Of a DNA stretch of 64,000 nucleotides, positions 21,412 through 39,911 are shown piece after piece. Each line of letters begins with the position of its first letter. Position 1 is the first letter of the stretch. The position numbers and the translations under genes are program-made. Location: positions 960,001 through 1,024,000 of the forward strand of contig JANCRA010000019.1 of the NCBI GenBank assembly GCA_024362935.1, read 5' to 3'. The notes beneath the pieces were generated by a model. The model had not been told where the DNA came from. It searched no databases and worked only from the letters and a program-made list of their open reading frames with translations. The stretch comes from Setophaga petechia. Lineage: Eukaryota; Chordata; Aves; Passeriformes; Parulidae.

Positions 21412-24400
21412 TCAAACAATATCTGTCAGGGGGAAACATGAAAAGGGAAAAAAGGAAAATGCAAAGTATCATTTCACCAGAAGTCCTGTTTCCAGGATTG
21501 TAATGCTTACTGAGGATAAGTCAATAACACTGCTATTTGCATACCAACAGGACGTTAAAATTTGATTTATACTCCCTGAATCTCCTGGTTTGATTCTATT
21601 CCATCAGATTTGTAGAGCTTCTCATAAGTTTTCCCTTGAGAAGCAGGGATTTGAGTAGTACTATTAAGGGACTAAACACTTTACCTAGTAATGATGATTT
21701 ACAGCACAGAGCAAAGATGCCAAATCCAACTCTTATTTTTCTAAGAAAATAAATGCCATACATTCTGAGAGAAAAAAGCAAGAACAGTGTTCTGCAGTAT
21801 TTTCTAATACCTTCAAAGAATGAATTTAAGACTCCTTGCTGATTTTATGTGGCTTCCATAATATGAAAGCCAAAGGGTGAAAAATGTCATAAGAAGTACA
21901 AAGCTCCTCAGATTTGGCCTTAATTCTAAGCACTTTCTAGAGATTACTCATGAATCTGTTCATTAAGTACTTGATGCTGCAGTTTCAAACTCTGGCAGAC
22001 TGATGAAGTTAGCATAGCAGTGCAAATTCCAATAAGCAGTATGTACGTATGTGAAAAATTTAATTAGATCAATGTTTATGCATTCAACATAGATATTCCT
22101 GAATTCTGTCTGCATAGTGAGATGCCTTTCATCATCATCATTCTCCTCACTGTTGCCATGTCTAGAAGAAAGTCATGCTCTCTGATGCCTTTACACAGGG
22201 CATTGATGAGAATGCAAAACAAAGAACTGGACTTCAAGGCTTAAACGAAAGCCATTCAAAACTACCAGCAGATGGGGGCTCATGCCAACTCTGCTGTATG
22301 CCAGATACCCTGCCCCACAAATAATCCAAGCAGTTATAAACATCCAAAATAGGCTACTCTACCCATCAAAAATATCAATTTTTCAACAGTGGTGTCTGGT
22401 AAGAATCTTATTTATAATCTCAACTTGCTGGAAGTTGTCTGCTCAGACTATTTTTCATTAGTTCCTTACTGGCTCCTAAGGGAAGGAGTGCAAGCTTTTA
22501 CTGCTGCTGTTATCTCACGGGATGTAGATCCTTTCTGAGACTATGACCTCCTCTGACCCCAAACCCAGACTTTTCAACAGGAGAGGAATTCTTTTTGACA
22601 GCAGTGATGGTAGTTTGTGGGGAGAACTGTAACTGATTATCAAATCCACTACACCTTCTGATTTGTTACTTGGGTTCTCAGATGACTGCACACAAATATA
22701 TAGCCAAAAAAGGTGGAACAGCTCCACTGAGATCTGAGAATGCAGTTTCATATGCTTTAATTAGATTACAAGTTCCTTGGGGCAGAGCTTTAACTCCTAC
22801 CCTTCGGTACTTCATGTACCAAACAGAATAATAAGTGATCTCCAGGAAGCAGTATGAATCAGAGAAAAGTAAACAGAAAAGAACTTTTTATCCTTTCCCT
22901 TTTTATTACGTAAAATAAATCAAAACAGTTTAGAGACATGCTATCAGAAAATCCTATCAAACAGAGAAGAATGTACTTTTTAGAATTTATAAATATGTAA
23001 CACGAGTGCTTTTCATACCCACCCAAAAGATAAAGGTGGAAAACATCAACAGGGAGAAAGGAAATATATAACTATTTTTTTTAAATCTAAGCATTTCATT
23101 GTGGAGAAATTCAAACTGGTATGGTTAAATAACAATGTATTGAAACCAGAAGAGCATCTCCATTCACTTCAACTCTGTAATTTTTCCCCCACCCACACAC
23201 ATTTGTATACAATTCTTTTACTGGTTAGTGCTAATACAGAAATATAAATCAAGCTTGTCAGTCTATTATGTTCACATCTAAGACATCCTTTTGTATGTAT
23301 TTAGTAGTTTGAGACATATGCAGACTCTAATAGCTAGAAAGTCAGCAAAGATAGCCATCTGTGAGGTAACAGCAGTGCAGAACATGTCCTTATGTGGAAT
23401 CCCACTTTGGTTTTCTTTTCTAGGGTAATTTATGACACTGTCATTTAGCCTTCTATCAGAGAAAATTTATGTAGCAGGTCTAACAGTGTCTGGATGACAC
23501 TAATACATACAGATCCACTGTATGCATTACCTTGGACTCTCAAACCCCTCCTATCATTAAAACCAGTACTAACTGCACACCAGCAGGGAATGGCCAACCC
23601 ATCCACCACCTCCCCAAACCCACTGAGTGCCAGGCACCACGCAACCACTTCAGCTGTTTCAACATTCTGTCTAAAGTAACTCTACCCAATTATTGCAAAG
23701 TAAATGATGGAAAAATGTTTTAAAACGCCAGGTCATAAGCTGTTTAGAGGTGTTGAGGTCCCATCTCTTCACTCAGCGCTGTGTACACAGACAGGAAAGC
23801 TTTTCACACACTACCTTAAAGCTCCTGAATGGACTTAAAGGCTAGCCTCAAACAGAGTTTGTTAAGACAGTTAACTGTAGAAGTGACAGCTGAATGGAAA
23901 ACTGACACATCAAAGAGAGAACCAAATATGCTGGGATAGGTTGGGATAGACAGCTTTGATCAGTATTCTGGGTCATCATTTTAACTCTTAATTTCAGGAC
24001 CACAATTCTACAGTGCTTTGGTTTTGCTCCAGTCTTCTCCCATATAACTTCCTGATAGTTAAAATCTCCTTATGGATTACTGGGAGTTCACTGGGGAAAA
24101 AGTCCTGGCCCTCCATTGGAAATGTACTTCAGCGAGAGTTGTGGGTATCTAATTCATATGGCTGCCAATTTTTGTCAGAGTATTTATTTAGTTAGGGCTG
24201 GTTAGCCCTAACTCCAGCAATTCTAGAAAAAAATCCCTTCCTTCAGTTTGGACTTGAGCACACTCAAACAGATGTTTTGTTCAAGTTTTCTCCTTGTCAA
24301 ACTTCTGGACAAACTTAAAATTGCTGATGAAAGAGAGAATCTACTTAGTTTTTCTCAATTGCAATACTGCTAAGATATGTAAGTTTGCTCTCATTTTGCA

Positions 24401-24676
24401 TCTAGAAAAACTCAGGCCTTTGGAAACCAGAAACCTGGACTAGTCTGATAGTCTAGGGAAACAGAAACCTCACATTTATACAAGGGATGTAAATGAAGCA
24501 AGCTGAATAATTTTTTGTTTTTCTGCTTGTTTATGAAGGGATCTGTTATCACTGGAGAAACTTTGGTTGCCTTTTCGATAACTGGTGGTTGAAGAGATGA
24601 CAACTTTAAAGTGCTAGAAAGACATTTTATCAGAAGTTTCATCTTGTGAAATCAATCCATCTCACCGCCCACCTCT

Positions 24677-24706
24677 CCCCCCAAACCCCACTAACCCCCT
24701 CTCCCC
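24677..24706 (-). other. G-quadruplex motif on RNA-sense strand of CDH2 intron 14
   Basis: Read on the minus strand (the pre-mRNA sense) this is G4-AGA-G5-TTAGT-G4-TTT-G6: four tracts of at least four guanines with loops of 3, 5 and 3 nt. This satisfies the standard quadruplex pattern with margin. It sits in an otherwise AT-rich intron, within a longer pyrimidine-rich stretch at 24661-24710. Folding in vivo is not shown. Confidence 0.7.
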
Positions 24707-25165
24707 TCCTAGTTGATTGCAATGTTGACATTATTAGCTCTTCACTTAGTTCTAACAGCTTTAAGAAAAGACTTCAACCATTATTAGTTCAAACCTTATA
24801 TTCCTGAAACATGCAATCCCAGTAAAGATTGCTAAATGTCAAAATCAGGTAACTAAGCCCTAAAAATTACCAGAAATGTATGCAGAGGGCTCTAAAACCC
24901 CCCAAAGCACTTCTTTAAGAATATCTACACAGTAGTCCAAAGCACAGTTCAAGTATCTCAACTTGAATAGAAGAAATATCCAGAAGAGAAGAAAAGGCTA
25001 TTTTAAACTCCCCAATAATCACTGAAAAACAGGATAATGAAGCTTTCAAAAATCTTCTCCTTAAATAACTTTCTCTTGAGCAAGGCAGCTATTCACTGAA
25101 CAGCACCTGTGTAATAATCCCTCATAGAGCAGTGATTGGTTATAGCAGGAGATGTTTTAAACATC

Positions 25166-25183
25166 TTTTTTTTTTTTTTTTTT
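25166..25183. repeat. Poly(T) tract, 18 nt
   Basis: Uninterrupted T run in intron 14. No flanking element was recognised. Confidence 0.85.
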
Positions 25184-28024
25184 CATCCTCATCAGTTGTT
25201 CTAAATTAGAAAATTTACTTAAGTTCTTGGAAAAACCCTAAAAAAGTAAAAAATGTTTACAGTAACTGGAAAATGCCTTATATAAATGTATCCTGGAACA
25301 TTATGATGCAGGACTGCAGACAAGAGAATGAAACAACAATTAACTAAAACTACAAAATGCTATGCAGAGACAGGAAGGACTTTTTTTGAGAAAGGAAAAC
25401 TCAGAAAATATTTTAATACATTACATCTGAATTGAGCATTCCACTACCACAGCCTAGTGCCTGGAATGTGACTGACATTCATTAATGATTTACAACTCTG
25501 GCTTCTCTGCTGTCTCGGAGCTCTCGGTTTATTTCCTGGCTGGTCATGAGACTGTGTGTGATACACTTCTAGGGATGACTTGGGTTTTCACCTTCTACAG
25601 AAGGAAAGCTTTGGCTAGGCACCAACATAGGACTGGACACAAGTTGTGTAACAAAACCACTACACTTGTTTCTCATTTTCAAGGGATGCACCCTCTGCAA
25701 AGAAACATGGAAGCTCAGCTCTATCTCCATACAAGAAATAATCAACTTAACTGTCACCAGATCACTTTGACTTAATTTGATGGTGAGACCTGGGTCTTTC
25801 ACTGAACACAATCAGCTGCAGTGGTTTAGGCGCATATAAAGCAAGAGTAGCAGAAATTTGAATTTTACCTGCCCCTTTTAGAGGATGGCACCTTAGTATA
25901 AACTCAGGTTTTTAATTTTTGAAAAGAACAGAACTAATAATGACTCTGAAGTACCTATGGATAAAACACGTGTTCTGCTTTGCCTTTTTGTCCCAAAGGC
26001 AATTACTGTCTACTCTAATAAAGAAACGGGATGGGGAAGTAAGGAAAGAAATATTTTACTCCTGCATGTTCCCACTGAAATCTTAAAAAAATAAAAAAAA
26101 GAAAAAAAAAGTGAAAACCAATCCTGCTATGTAGTCTACCCCCAAACCCAGCAAACATCACCCTAAAAGGCTATCAGAAATTTTCCCATAAAATACTGCT
26201 TGAGTTCTGCAGAATGCTACAACATCCCCAAAATCTTACATTTCCTGAAACTATGAGACTTCAAACAAAAACAAAGATAGAGGACTGACTAGATGTAGGC
26301 TGCAGGTGGGAGGATAGCTAAGATGCCTACACTAACAGTTGCTCTTTGTCACTTGCTTTTAGATTACTTTCTGCCATACTGCTTTTCCTATTTGTTTTTA
26401 TTATAGATGCATCTGGAGTACTACAAGTTAATAATTTTTAAGATAACAAAGAAGCTAGCTTATCTTTTTCATAATAAAAAAGGTGAAGCTCCAGCTGCAG
26501 GTACAATGCAGCAACAGGCAGAGATTCTAGATATGATAAAATAAAACAAAACAATTTTGTAATGGAATTATGAAAACATTACTTTTCATATCACGAGATA
26601 AAGATTCACCAAGGAATGACAGTAATTCCTCCACAGAAGCACTGTATGAGTCACTTATTCAAAAAAATGAAGCTAATGTCTTAGTAAGCAAACACAATCC
26701 CTGAAATAACTACCTTTTAATTATAGTATTGTATATTCATGGGGAATATCATAGCAACCTTTATTTCATTCATTATGTTTGAAATTTCAGAACATAAAAC
26801 ATGTTCTATTCTTAATGCAATGCAAAATGAAGGTTAAAAACTGCGAGTAAATGATCTCATTAACACTCAGGGTGGTGAAAAAGAAAATCTAATCACATGG
26901 ATTTATAAAGTTCATGGAGTAGGTAAGGACCATTATCATGTTTACAAGTGGTAAAAAGAACCAGCACAGAAGACTAATGTTATCTCAAAATGTGGGCATA
27001 CAGAAAGTTATGACAATATGAAAAAGAACCCCAAAACCCACACAAAAAAATTCAGAAGGATTACCTAATTTTGCTTTTATCTATGACACATAAATGCTGG
27101 AACACAGCTACCCTTTCATAAAAGAGCAATTTCTGTTCATAATTTAGATCCTGCACACATACAATAAACCATTCATCTTTTATTTTTAATGTGATTAACA
27201 GTGTTAAATGCTACTATTTTATCTCTTTACATAAATATGTAAAAAATATGACAAAAAGCAAGCTACTGACTAATGTAAAAAAACTGATGTAGGAAGGACA
27301 ATAAAGACTCCTCAGCAAGTAAACTATTTTGAATAATAGTAAAATCATGGTATTCAAATTCTTGTGCTGAAAAGATCTGAGGGCTAGATTATCCTACATG
27401 TTCAAAACAGCTCATCTGCAATACTTTAAAAGCATACCACCCACTTGCTCAGACAATTTGCTTCAGCAGGACTACCTGCATGAGCAAGTACTACTAAAAT
27501 TCAGAAAACATTATAGAAATGAACTCAAAAGGAGAGAATCATCTTGTGCAATGAGACATATACAATAGAAATTAGATTAAAAATAAAAAATCTATCACAG
27601 TTATCAGGCTGACATATGCTGCAAATATCCCAGTCAAGCACCCACCACCTTGATGTAAGTCACACAAATGGCCTGAGATATGTGACAAAAATGACTTACT
27701 GATCATTATGGGTTGTGATGTGCTGTGTGCATGAACTACGCTGCAGACACATGCTAAGTGCTCCAACACTCAGTCAGCAGCAGGTTTGGGTTCTCTGGAA
27801 CTGAGACTGGTGTTACAAGTTCAGAGCACATTATATCAGGAAAGAATATTCACCATTTGCACCTCACACTTCCCCATTTGCTGAACAACTACAAGCTACC
27901 GATCATGAGGTTCATTAATAGTCAACAGAGGCACTCACTACAGTTTCCTAATTTGAACTTTCTGTTTCAGAATGTAACAAACTATACTGTCCCCCATCCA
28001 CAAGAGTTTAAGATTCAGAGACAA

Positions 28025-28140
28025 TTTTAGGAAAAACAAAACAAAATACTAGGGTTTAACAAAAAAACCAAAACCAAGCCAAATAAACCAACACCAAAAA
28101 AAAAAAAAAAAAACAACCCAACCCCAACACTTTTCCCCTT
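28025..28140. repeat. A/C-rich low-complexity tract with 19-nt A run
   Basis: Mostly A and C on the plus strand (AAAACAAAAC-, CCAAAACC- and CCAACACC-like units), with an uninterrupted A run at 28096-28114. This is simple-sequence DNA, not a gene. It could be the decayed tail of an old retroposon, but no body is recognisable beside it. Confidence 0.7.
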
Positions 28141-31100
28141 CCCAAACCAGTCGCATTGATTTCTGCAGAATGATGCTGACTCAAACCTTCTCATGGCCCA
28201 TTTCCTCTAGGTCAGGTAGCTCAACTGTTGAAAGTAGAAAATAGTAAACAGAATCCTGAGAAGAATCAAAAACTTTCTATCTGGAATAATTCTGCTTTTT
28301 CTCATTCCTCCCTTATCCCCAACTTCTGCTGGTACATTCATTGCTCAGAAAACCCAGACAGTTGCTGCCTGGAACAACAGGAGTGCTGTAAATATTTTGG
28401 AGCCTGTTTTTCAGCCTGTTTTTTCTAGGTGAAAAAAGTCCAAAACACTTCCAGTGTTGACAATGCTCTTAGGAGGCGAGCAGGCTGACTCCAGTTATGA
28501 CCCACTGATCAAAAGCTTTTCTGGCTTACAGAATTAATAGCATTTTTCTCAGCTGCTGTGGAGATCACACGACCCTGTGTACATCATGCCAGGGTAGAAG
28601 ACAACTATGAATCATTCAAGATCTTCAATTTTCTTGACAAGCATTCAGTCTGTCAGACTGAACAAAGCAGGCCAAGATGGCCTCAGATGGGATTAACAGA
28701 AGACCTTTACGAAGGACTAAACTGCTCTTTTATTACAGATTTCACTTCGTAATTCCTTGGAATTGCAGGCACAGGAGAAAAAAAAAAAACACCACACCAA
28801 CAAAATGAAAGAGGAATTTCAACTTGTTTCTGGCAGTTGCTGTGACTCAGAGGAACTAGCTGGAATTTGAACTCATCTAATTTCTTACAGAAGACATCAC
28901 TCTGATAGAATGTACAGAGAGTTTGAAAGGAACCTCCTGAACATGTTTTAGGAGTTTCTGGGTCTGCCATGACAGCTAAGAAACCCAACTTGCATAGTTT
29001 CAATATAAGTAAATTAGACCTCTCAAATAAATAGAGTATTTTAAGATAAAAACCTCCAAAATGTAATTTGTTTCAGGATAAAGAGAGACCTAAGTTCTAT
29101 CACTTACCTTCAAACCCTAACAGTCTCATCTTCAAATAACCTAAACATCTGGGAAATGTCAGGCCACACAGGGTAAATCTTCAAGCTGTCCTTCTAGAGA
29201 AGCATGTGATTTTAAAAAGTAATTTGCTGGCTATAAATAAAAGTAACTTTACCTTTTATGAAAATGCCTGAAGCTTTTAAAATACTGTTTTCACTGAGAT
29301 GCACATGAGGCTTTAAAATTCCCTTTTATTTCATCACATTAGATGCACCCTGGGCAGGATGGCTCTGTGTTTGAGTCACCTTGTCTACTGCCTTCTACTG
29401 AAGCTGCTTGTTCGATCAGTCCTCAAGATTTTAGGTATGGTGAACCATAACAAAAGTTAATATTGATGCAGAGCATTTTCCTGTAATTTGCTGATGACTT
29501 ATGGATCCAAGATTGACACAAAGCAATTTTTCTTGATTTTAATAGAACAGTGGCAGTTTTACCCTGTGAGGCCTCATTCTGAAAATACATTTTTGATGTT
29601 AATCTCATAGTTTTTTAGAAAACTCACTTTGACACTTGAATACTTTCATTAACATTGACAAAAACACAAAGATCTTTCTAACAGTATCTTTTGCCCACAA
29701 TGCTGTATGCAGCTTTGCTTATGCAGTATTTTGCTAAGCCATGGTTTGCAAAAATGAGATTACTGCTTGCAGAGAACTTTTTGGGACATTTGAAAAGCTC
29801 TGCATTCTAAGTTCTGAAATCTCATATAAATGTGTGCAAAACCAAATAAACCCCAATGAAATATCATTCTACCTCTTTCCTCTGGGCACAGAGGATGAGG
29901 AGGGCCAGGAGGGAACCAAGACAAAACAAATCTAAGAATTATTACCATCTAGTTAAGTACAGGAAGAATCTAGATTTTAAAAAATGTCTAACCAAAATAA
30001 AGTAAAATAATCACCCTGAAAAGAAAGACAGAATATATTTACATCATACATTGTAGAAAAGAAAATAAGATGAAAAGTTTGTGCTCTCTCTTCATCCATT
30101 CTGCATAGGAACAAATTCCTAGCTTTGAAGCTATGGGAGAACCTACCACCATTTTGCCTACTAGTGGTATAAAACTGGCTACACTAGAAATATGGTAAAA
30201 AAGCTTGTTACATTTTGTACAAGCTGTTCTTTTCAGGACATGTTTTCGACATTTAGAGTATGCAAGTGTGTTTTAGACCCCCAGAGACTGGCCTATTGTA
30301 AATGGATCAAAAAGGGGACCCGTGTACCTGAACAAAGTGGCTGCAGTGAAGATAACTAAATCGCAGTAGTGGCTTTAAAATTCATCTTTAGAAAGTAAGA
30401 AGAGGGTTTGTGACTAAAAATCATTCAATCTTTTGTAAAGAAGTCTTTAAAATTCTCTAGGTTTAGCTGCTTTCTATGTCCACTGTGAGAGGAAATGGTC
30501 CTAATTTCACATTCCTTACTGTTTTCCTGCCAGTGCACCCGCTGGCAGCTCTCCCTTCTCTGTGTGCAGCACGTTCATTCACTGCGATTACGGATGCTTT
30601 ACCTCGCGCCAATCTCCGCGGCACTCTCAGGATGCCTCACTCCCTCCTGCCACACCACCCTGACTGTACCTCTCAAAAAGACAGCACTGCCAGCTGGAGA
30701 GGAGCACAGCAAGGGCAGAGGAGAGACTTCAGAACCATTCCTGTTTTGCTCTCATTGTACACTGTTACTGTGGTTAATGTTTCTGATCTGCAGCACAATC
30801 CCACCCAATGCTACCCTACCATCACCTATGGCCTCCCAACGGACTATACTCAGAGAACCTAACTCACTTCTGTCCTGAGGGTTGTGTGGACAGTAATTAA
30901 AAATCAAAGATCCATGACAATTGCTGAACAGATCCCCTAGAGAATCCAGGATGAACAGGAGCTGGGAATATGTGAACTGAAAAATTACTTCTCACAGGAC
31001 TGAGTTTTCCTAATTTTCTTTTAAGATTGCAACTTTTCTGTACAACAACAGATGCACGAACAGGATGCAGTTCTTGTACTGAATCTATGTACAAATAACT

Positions 31101-32081
31101 GGAATACATGCATAGACTCAAAGGGCTGTTTTCACTTTATTTGACATAAGCATTTTTCCAAAACTGCATAAACTGAAGTTTCCTTTGAAAACTGCCTAAG
31201 AAGAACATTATGCAGAAAAGCCAGGAAGTAGGAACAGCACTTGGGGAAATGCAGGAAGCATGGAAATTACTAAGGGGAACACAAATTTCAGATAAACAAA
31301 CAAATGAGCAGAAGGAAACTATAGAAGTCTGTACCAGTGAAGGGAGACACTTTTCAGATAACTCAAGAGCCAGATGACTGAGACTGGGGATGTGTGGAAG
31401 AATTGCACTTAATTTTTCAAGGCTTTTAACTGGAAAATTTCTTAGACTCTATTATATGCACTGTTCTCTTTGTAATTACTACACTCACTTCTACCATTGA
31501 TAATGTGCATAAATCTGCTGTTTGTCATGTTCATAATGCACTTAATAAACGTCCTCTGAAGGAAGGAAATCACACTGCTTGAAAATCCACTAACTTGGAG
31601 ACAGACGGGGGAAAAGACACTATTCTTAGCATATACACATCACTCCTAGTCCTCTGACATATCAGCAGTGGTTCAGTCAGAGGTGACATGAGAGTAAATG
31701 CACATGGCACCTGCCTGGGAAAGTATTTGAATAAACACAGATGTGCCCTGACAGCTACTTGAAACCTAAATGCTTTCCAAGCCTGAAATCCCAGTGGTGG
31801 CAAATCTGTCAATAGCCAACATTACTATTTATCTAGAAAGGCATTCACCCACCACCAAGAAAGGGTTGTATTTGGTTTAGATGGTATTAGGCACCCTGCA
31901 CTCGTGCTGCTGCACAAGCTCCCACACAGGGAGTGAGGAACGTTTACAGACAGCAATGACTGCAGATGTTAACTTTCATTTAAATATAACAGCCTTAGCT
32001 GGAATCTGGTCAGAATGCTTTTGCTGCAAGAGGACAAGATACTGTTTTCACATCTTATCCAATTGGTATTTCTGTAATGGC

Positions 32082-32107
32082 AAAAAAAAAAAAAAAAAAA
32101 AAAAAAA
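32082..32107. repeat. Poly(A) tract, 26 nt
   Basis: Uninterrupted run of 26 A near the start of intron 14, about 145 bp from the exon 14 donor. On the transcript it is a U26 tract. No retroposed body with a recognisable reading frame lies next to it. Confidence 0.85.
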
Positions 32108-32238
32108 GATAAAGCAATGTTTTATTTAAATTTATTGCCTTCAGTACTTAATGTAAAAATTAGCTACCTACCAGAGTGTTTCAATCTAAACAAAACAAAG
32201 TGCAGTGAGATGTGTAAATCTATACATAAAACCCATTA

Positions 32239-33620
<1,382 letters not shown>

Positions 33621-33854
33621 TGAGCAAGATGATGATACAAAGCAGAATTGCAATGATGGCACCAGTGCCCAGCCCTGCACCAACAATCCGGTCAACATCT
33701 GTGCAGTCTCCATTTAAGTCACACTGGCAAACTTTCACCTTCAGCAAGGAAGTGCTGGATGCATGTGGATTTCCAGAATCTGTAATTACTATGGGCACGT
33801 CGTAGATGCCAGCCTCCAGGAACCGGATTCTTAAGGAGAGCTGGGCGTGATCGC
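33621..33854 (-). CDS. CDH2: CDH2 exon 13: membrane-proximal EC5 and first part of transmembrane helix
   Basis: 234 nt. The first two bases complete a Gly codon split with exon 12, and the last base starts the Ile codon finished by exon 14. The translation runs [28 protein letters not shown], then the cysteine-containing EC5 segment [18 protein letters not shown], then the hydrophobic [20 protein letters not shown]. The cysteines are the conserved EC5 set of classical cadherins. ADAM10 cleaves N-cadherin just outside the membrane in this part of the protein, as known from the family. Donor GTGAGT is strong. Confidence 0.98.
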
Positions 33855-34173
33855 CTGTGTGTGAAAATAAGGTGCTGGTTAAAAAGTAATATATTGCTCA
33901 CATGGGATTAAAATAGTATTGGCAAAAATAGCTCGTGTTTCAGCTCATTGTTAACTTCTTACTCAAACTGCTCTGTGACACTCAGGGTAACAGACTTCCT
34001 GACTGCTGTGACCATCTCCTCTTTCTTAAAATTTCTTTTCCTCCAGGGAACTTACACTAAGGTAATTTCTTGTTCATATCAACCAAACTCATGTATGTTG
34101 TGAAATAATACCACAGAGAAGATATTTGCAGAAGTTTCTTTAAAACTACGAACATTTCCACAATGTTAATTAC
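33855..34173 (-). other. CDH2: CDH2 intron 12
   Basis: A short 319-bp intron with donor GTAATT and acceptor CACACAG. Nothing else was recognised in it. Confidence 0.92.
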
Positions 34174-34407
34174 CACTAATTCGAACAATGGTCCAATTCC
34201 TCTTAATACTAGCAGGTGTGTCAGGCAGCTCAAAGGCAAACGGGCCTGCATTTGGATCTATGTCAGGGTCTACAGCAGTGATGTTAATAGCATTAGGCTG
34301 CAGTGTTTCACAAGTTGTGGCTTCTTTTGGATGCACTTGGGGGGCATTATCATTGATGTCCAGCAGGTATATCTGAAGTGTGCCAGTTCCACTCATTGGG
34401 GGTATTC
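34174..34407 (-). CDS. CDH2: CDH2 exon 12: EC4-EC5 boundary and EC5
   Basis: 234 nt with split Gly codons at both ends. It encodes [36 protein letters not shown] and so on to [14 protein letters not shown] is the Ca2+-binding linker between EC4 and EC5. Sequons INIT and NWT are visible N-glycosylation candidates. The Cys in TTCET is part of the conserved EC5 cysteine set. The acceptor is CTTTTAG and the donor G followed by GTAATTA. Length and phase match exon 13, so the pair would be skipped only out of frame. Confidence 0.98.
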
Positions 34408-35599
34408 CTAAAAGAAAATGAAAGAGCATTAAGCCTGTTTCCAGTTGCAAAGTTATTTAAACAAAGCTGTACCAACACACTTATATGTTTACCTCAGTTT
34501 TGGGATTCTTTTACAAAACCAATCTAACACTGTCACTGGCCCTGCTAACACAATAATTCTTATGTAGTCTGCACTCAGAAAAATGGCCCTACTCAGCAAA
34601 ATTCAGCAAATAACTGCAGATCCATAGATCACAGACTCACCTACTTCACTGACCAGACAGACAGTTAATCTCCAGGGATGATCCACATCAAAAGCTTCAA
34701 AGAAGGTTCAAAATTGGGATGGTTTGTCCTCTGGAAAAATTATTTCCTAAGTTTGAAAGCTTAAGATCACCTTTTACCATAACTCTGCTATTTAAATTCT
34801 TTCTAATACTGATTTTCATCATGCTATTTCTGGACATTCCTGCCATCTATATCGAATGTGTGATGCTTCCATAAATCTTGCTGGAATCACACACTGGTGT
34901 GATCATTTGGCACTGAGTTTTTCAGTACAACTAGCAATGGTTCTCATTCCACCTCCCATAATCTTTCAGTTCCATTTATGTCTTTTTCCAGAACAGAGCC
35001 AAAGTATAGAAACAGTTGATATAGCTTCCAGTTCAGAAATTTTTACCGTGTCTTCTTTCCAAGGCAAATAGCCCCAGTGTTTCAGTTTTCCCTTATAATG
35101 TGAGAATGTCCCTAACTGTGCCTGTCCATCTTTCTGCTATCAGCTATGAACAGTACAGCCCTCCAGCTGAAATCAAAGGACTCATTTCTGAGCAGTGTTA
35201 ATTGTCATTAACAAACTGACAACAAAAAGATACTTTTCCTTCTGCACTGCTGCAGCCTGAATGTGGGAAAATACAAAGCCCCTCCAATGACACATTACTC
35301 TCCATAAAGCCCAATCATGCTGTGCATTCACTCAACCTACCACACTCCCATGCAGGGCTTTTTCAATTTGCTGTCAACTCAACTAATGTAACCAAGACAG
35401 TGTTTTAATATAAACTCAGAGAAGTATTCTTCAGCCATTTCCCAAGTAGCTGGGAAATTATACATGGTCTGATAGTAATACAGATTTCCAACGGGATGTA
35501 TTCTAAGCACATCCTGTTTTCTGCACCAGTATAACTGAATGCCATTCAATCACAAAGATGAAAAGCTTTTTGAAAAAAATACACAATATTGATACATAC
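34408..35599 (-). other. CDH2: CDH2 intron 11
   Basis: A 1.19-kb AT-rich intron with donor GTATGT and acceptor TTTTAG. No repeat or gene was recognised. Confidence 0.9.
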
Positions 35600-35742
35600 C
35601 ATTATCAGAAGCAAGAAAAGTTGCATTATACATATTGTTTTGCACATATATTGACTCTCTGTCCAAAACAGCTGTAGTAGTTATTTGTCCATTTACAGGA
35701 TCAATTTTCAGCCAGTTTGCAGGATCTGAAAGTTTTGAGTAC
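35600..35742 (-). CDS. CDH2: CDH2 exon 11: middle of EC4
   Basis: 143 nt. The first base completes Arg split with exon 10, then [51 protein letters not shown] is the conserved Ca2+-coordinating cadherin motif, and YNAT holds an N-glycosylation sequon. The acceptor is TACACAG; the donor is AAT-G followed by GTATGT. Confidence 0.98.
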
Positions 35743-39226
<3,484 letters not shown>

Positions 39227-39412
39227 CTTTACGACAGTGACCAGCCCGTCGTTGCTGTTGGGGTCGGTGAGGATGGTGAAGCGGCCGGTGGGGTCCCCCC
39301 CGGTCATGCGGTACATGGCGTTCCAGGCCGGCGTGTGCGGCTGGTCCTTATCTGTCACCGTCAGGTTCGCCACGATCACATCCACCCTGTTCTCCGGCAC
39401 TTCTCCGTAGAA
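39227..39412 (-). CDS. CDH2: CDH2 exon 9: EC3
   Basis: 186 nt encoding exactly 62 residues, phase 0 at both ends. It runs [36 protein letters not shown] to [17 protein letters not shown], the DKD cation-binding triad and the NLT sequon are the expected EC3 landmarks. The acceptor is TTCTGCAG; the donor is AAG followed by GTAAGG. The exon is GC-rich with 17 CpG, unlike the other exons of the gene in this window. Being a multiple of three, its skipping would keep frame but remove most of EC3. Confidence 0.98.

Positions 39413-39911
<499 letters not shown>

Noticed and set aside
30476..30878. Two overlapping plus-strand ORFs of 127 and 128 codons
   Set aside because: No recognised domain, no splice context, antisense within CDH2 intron 14; likely chance openness in less AT-rich DNA.
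32082..32107. Poly(A) tract as the tail of a processed pseudogene
   Set aside because: No intron-less gene copy or target-site duplication is recognisable upstream of the tract.
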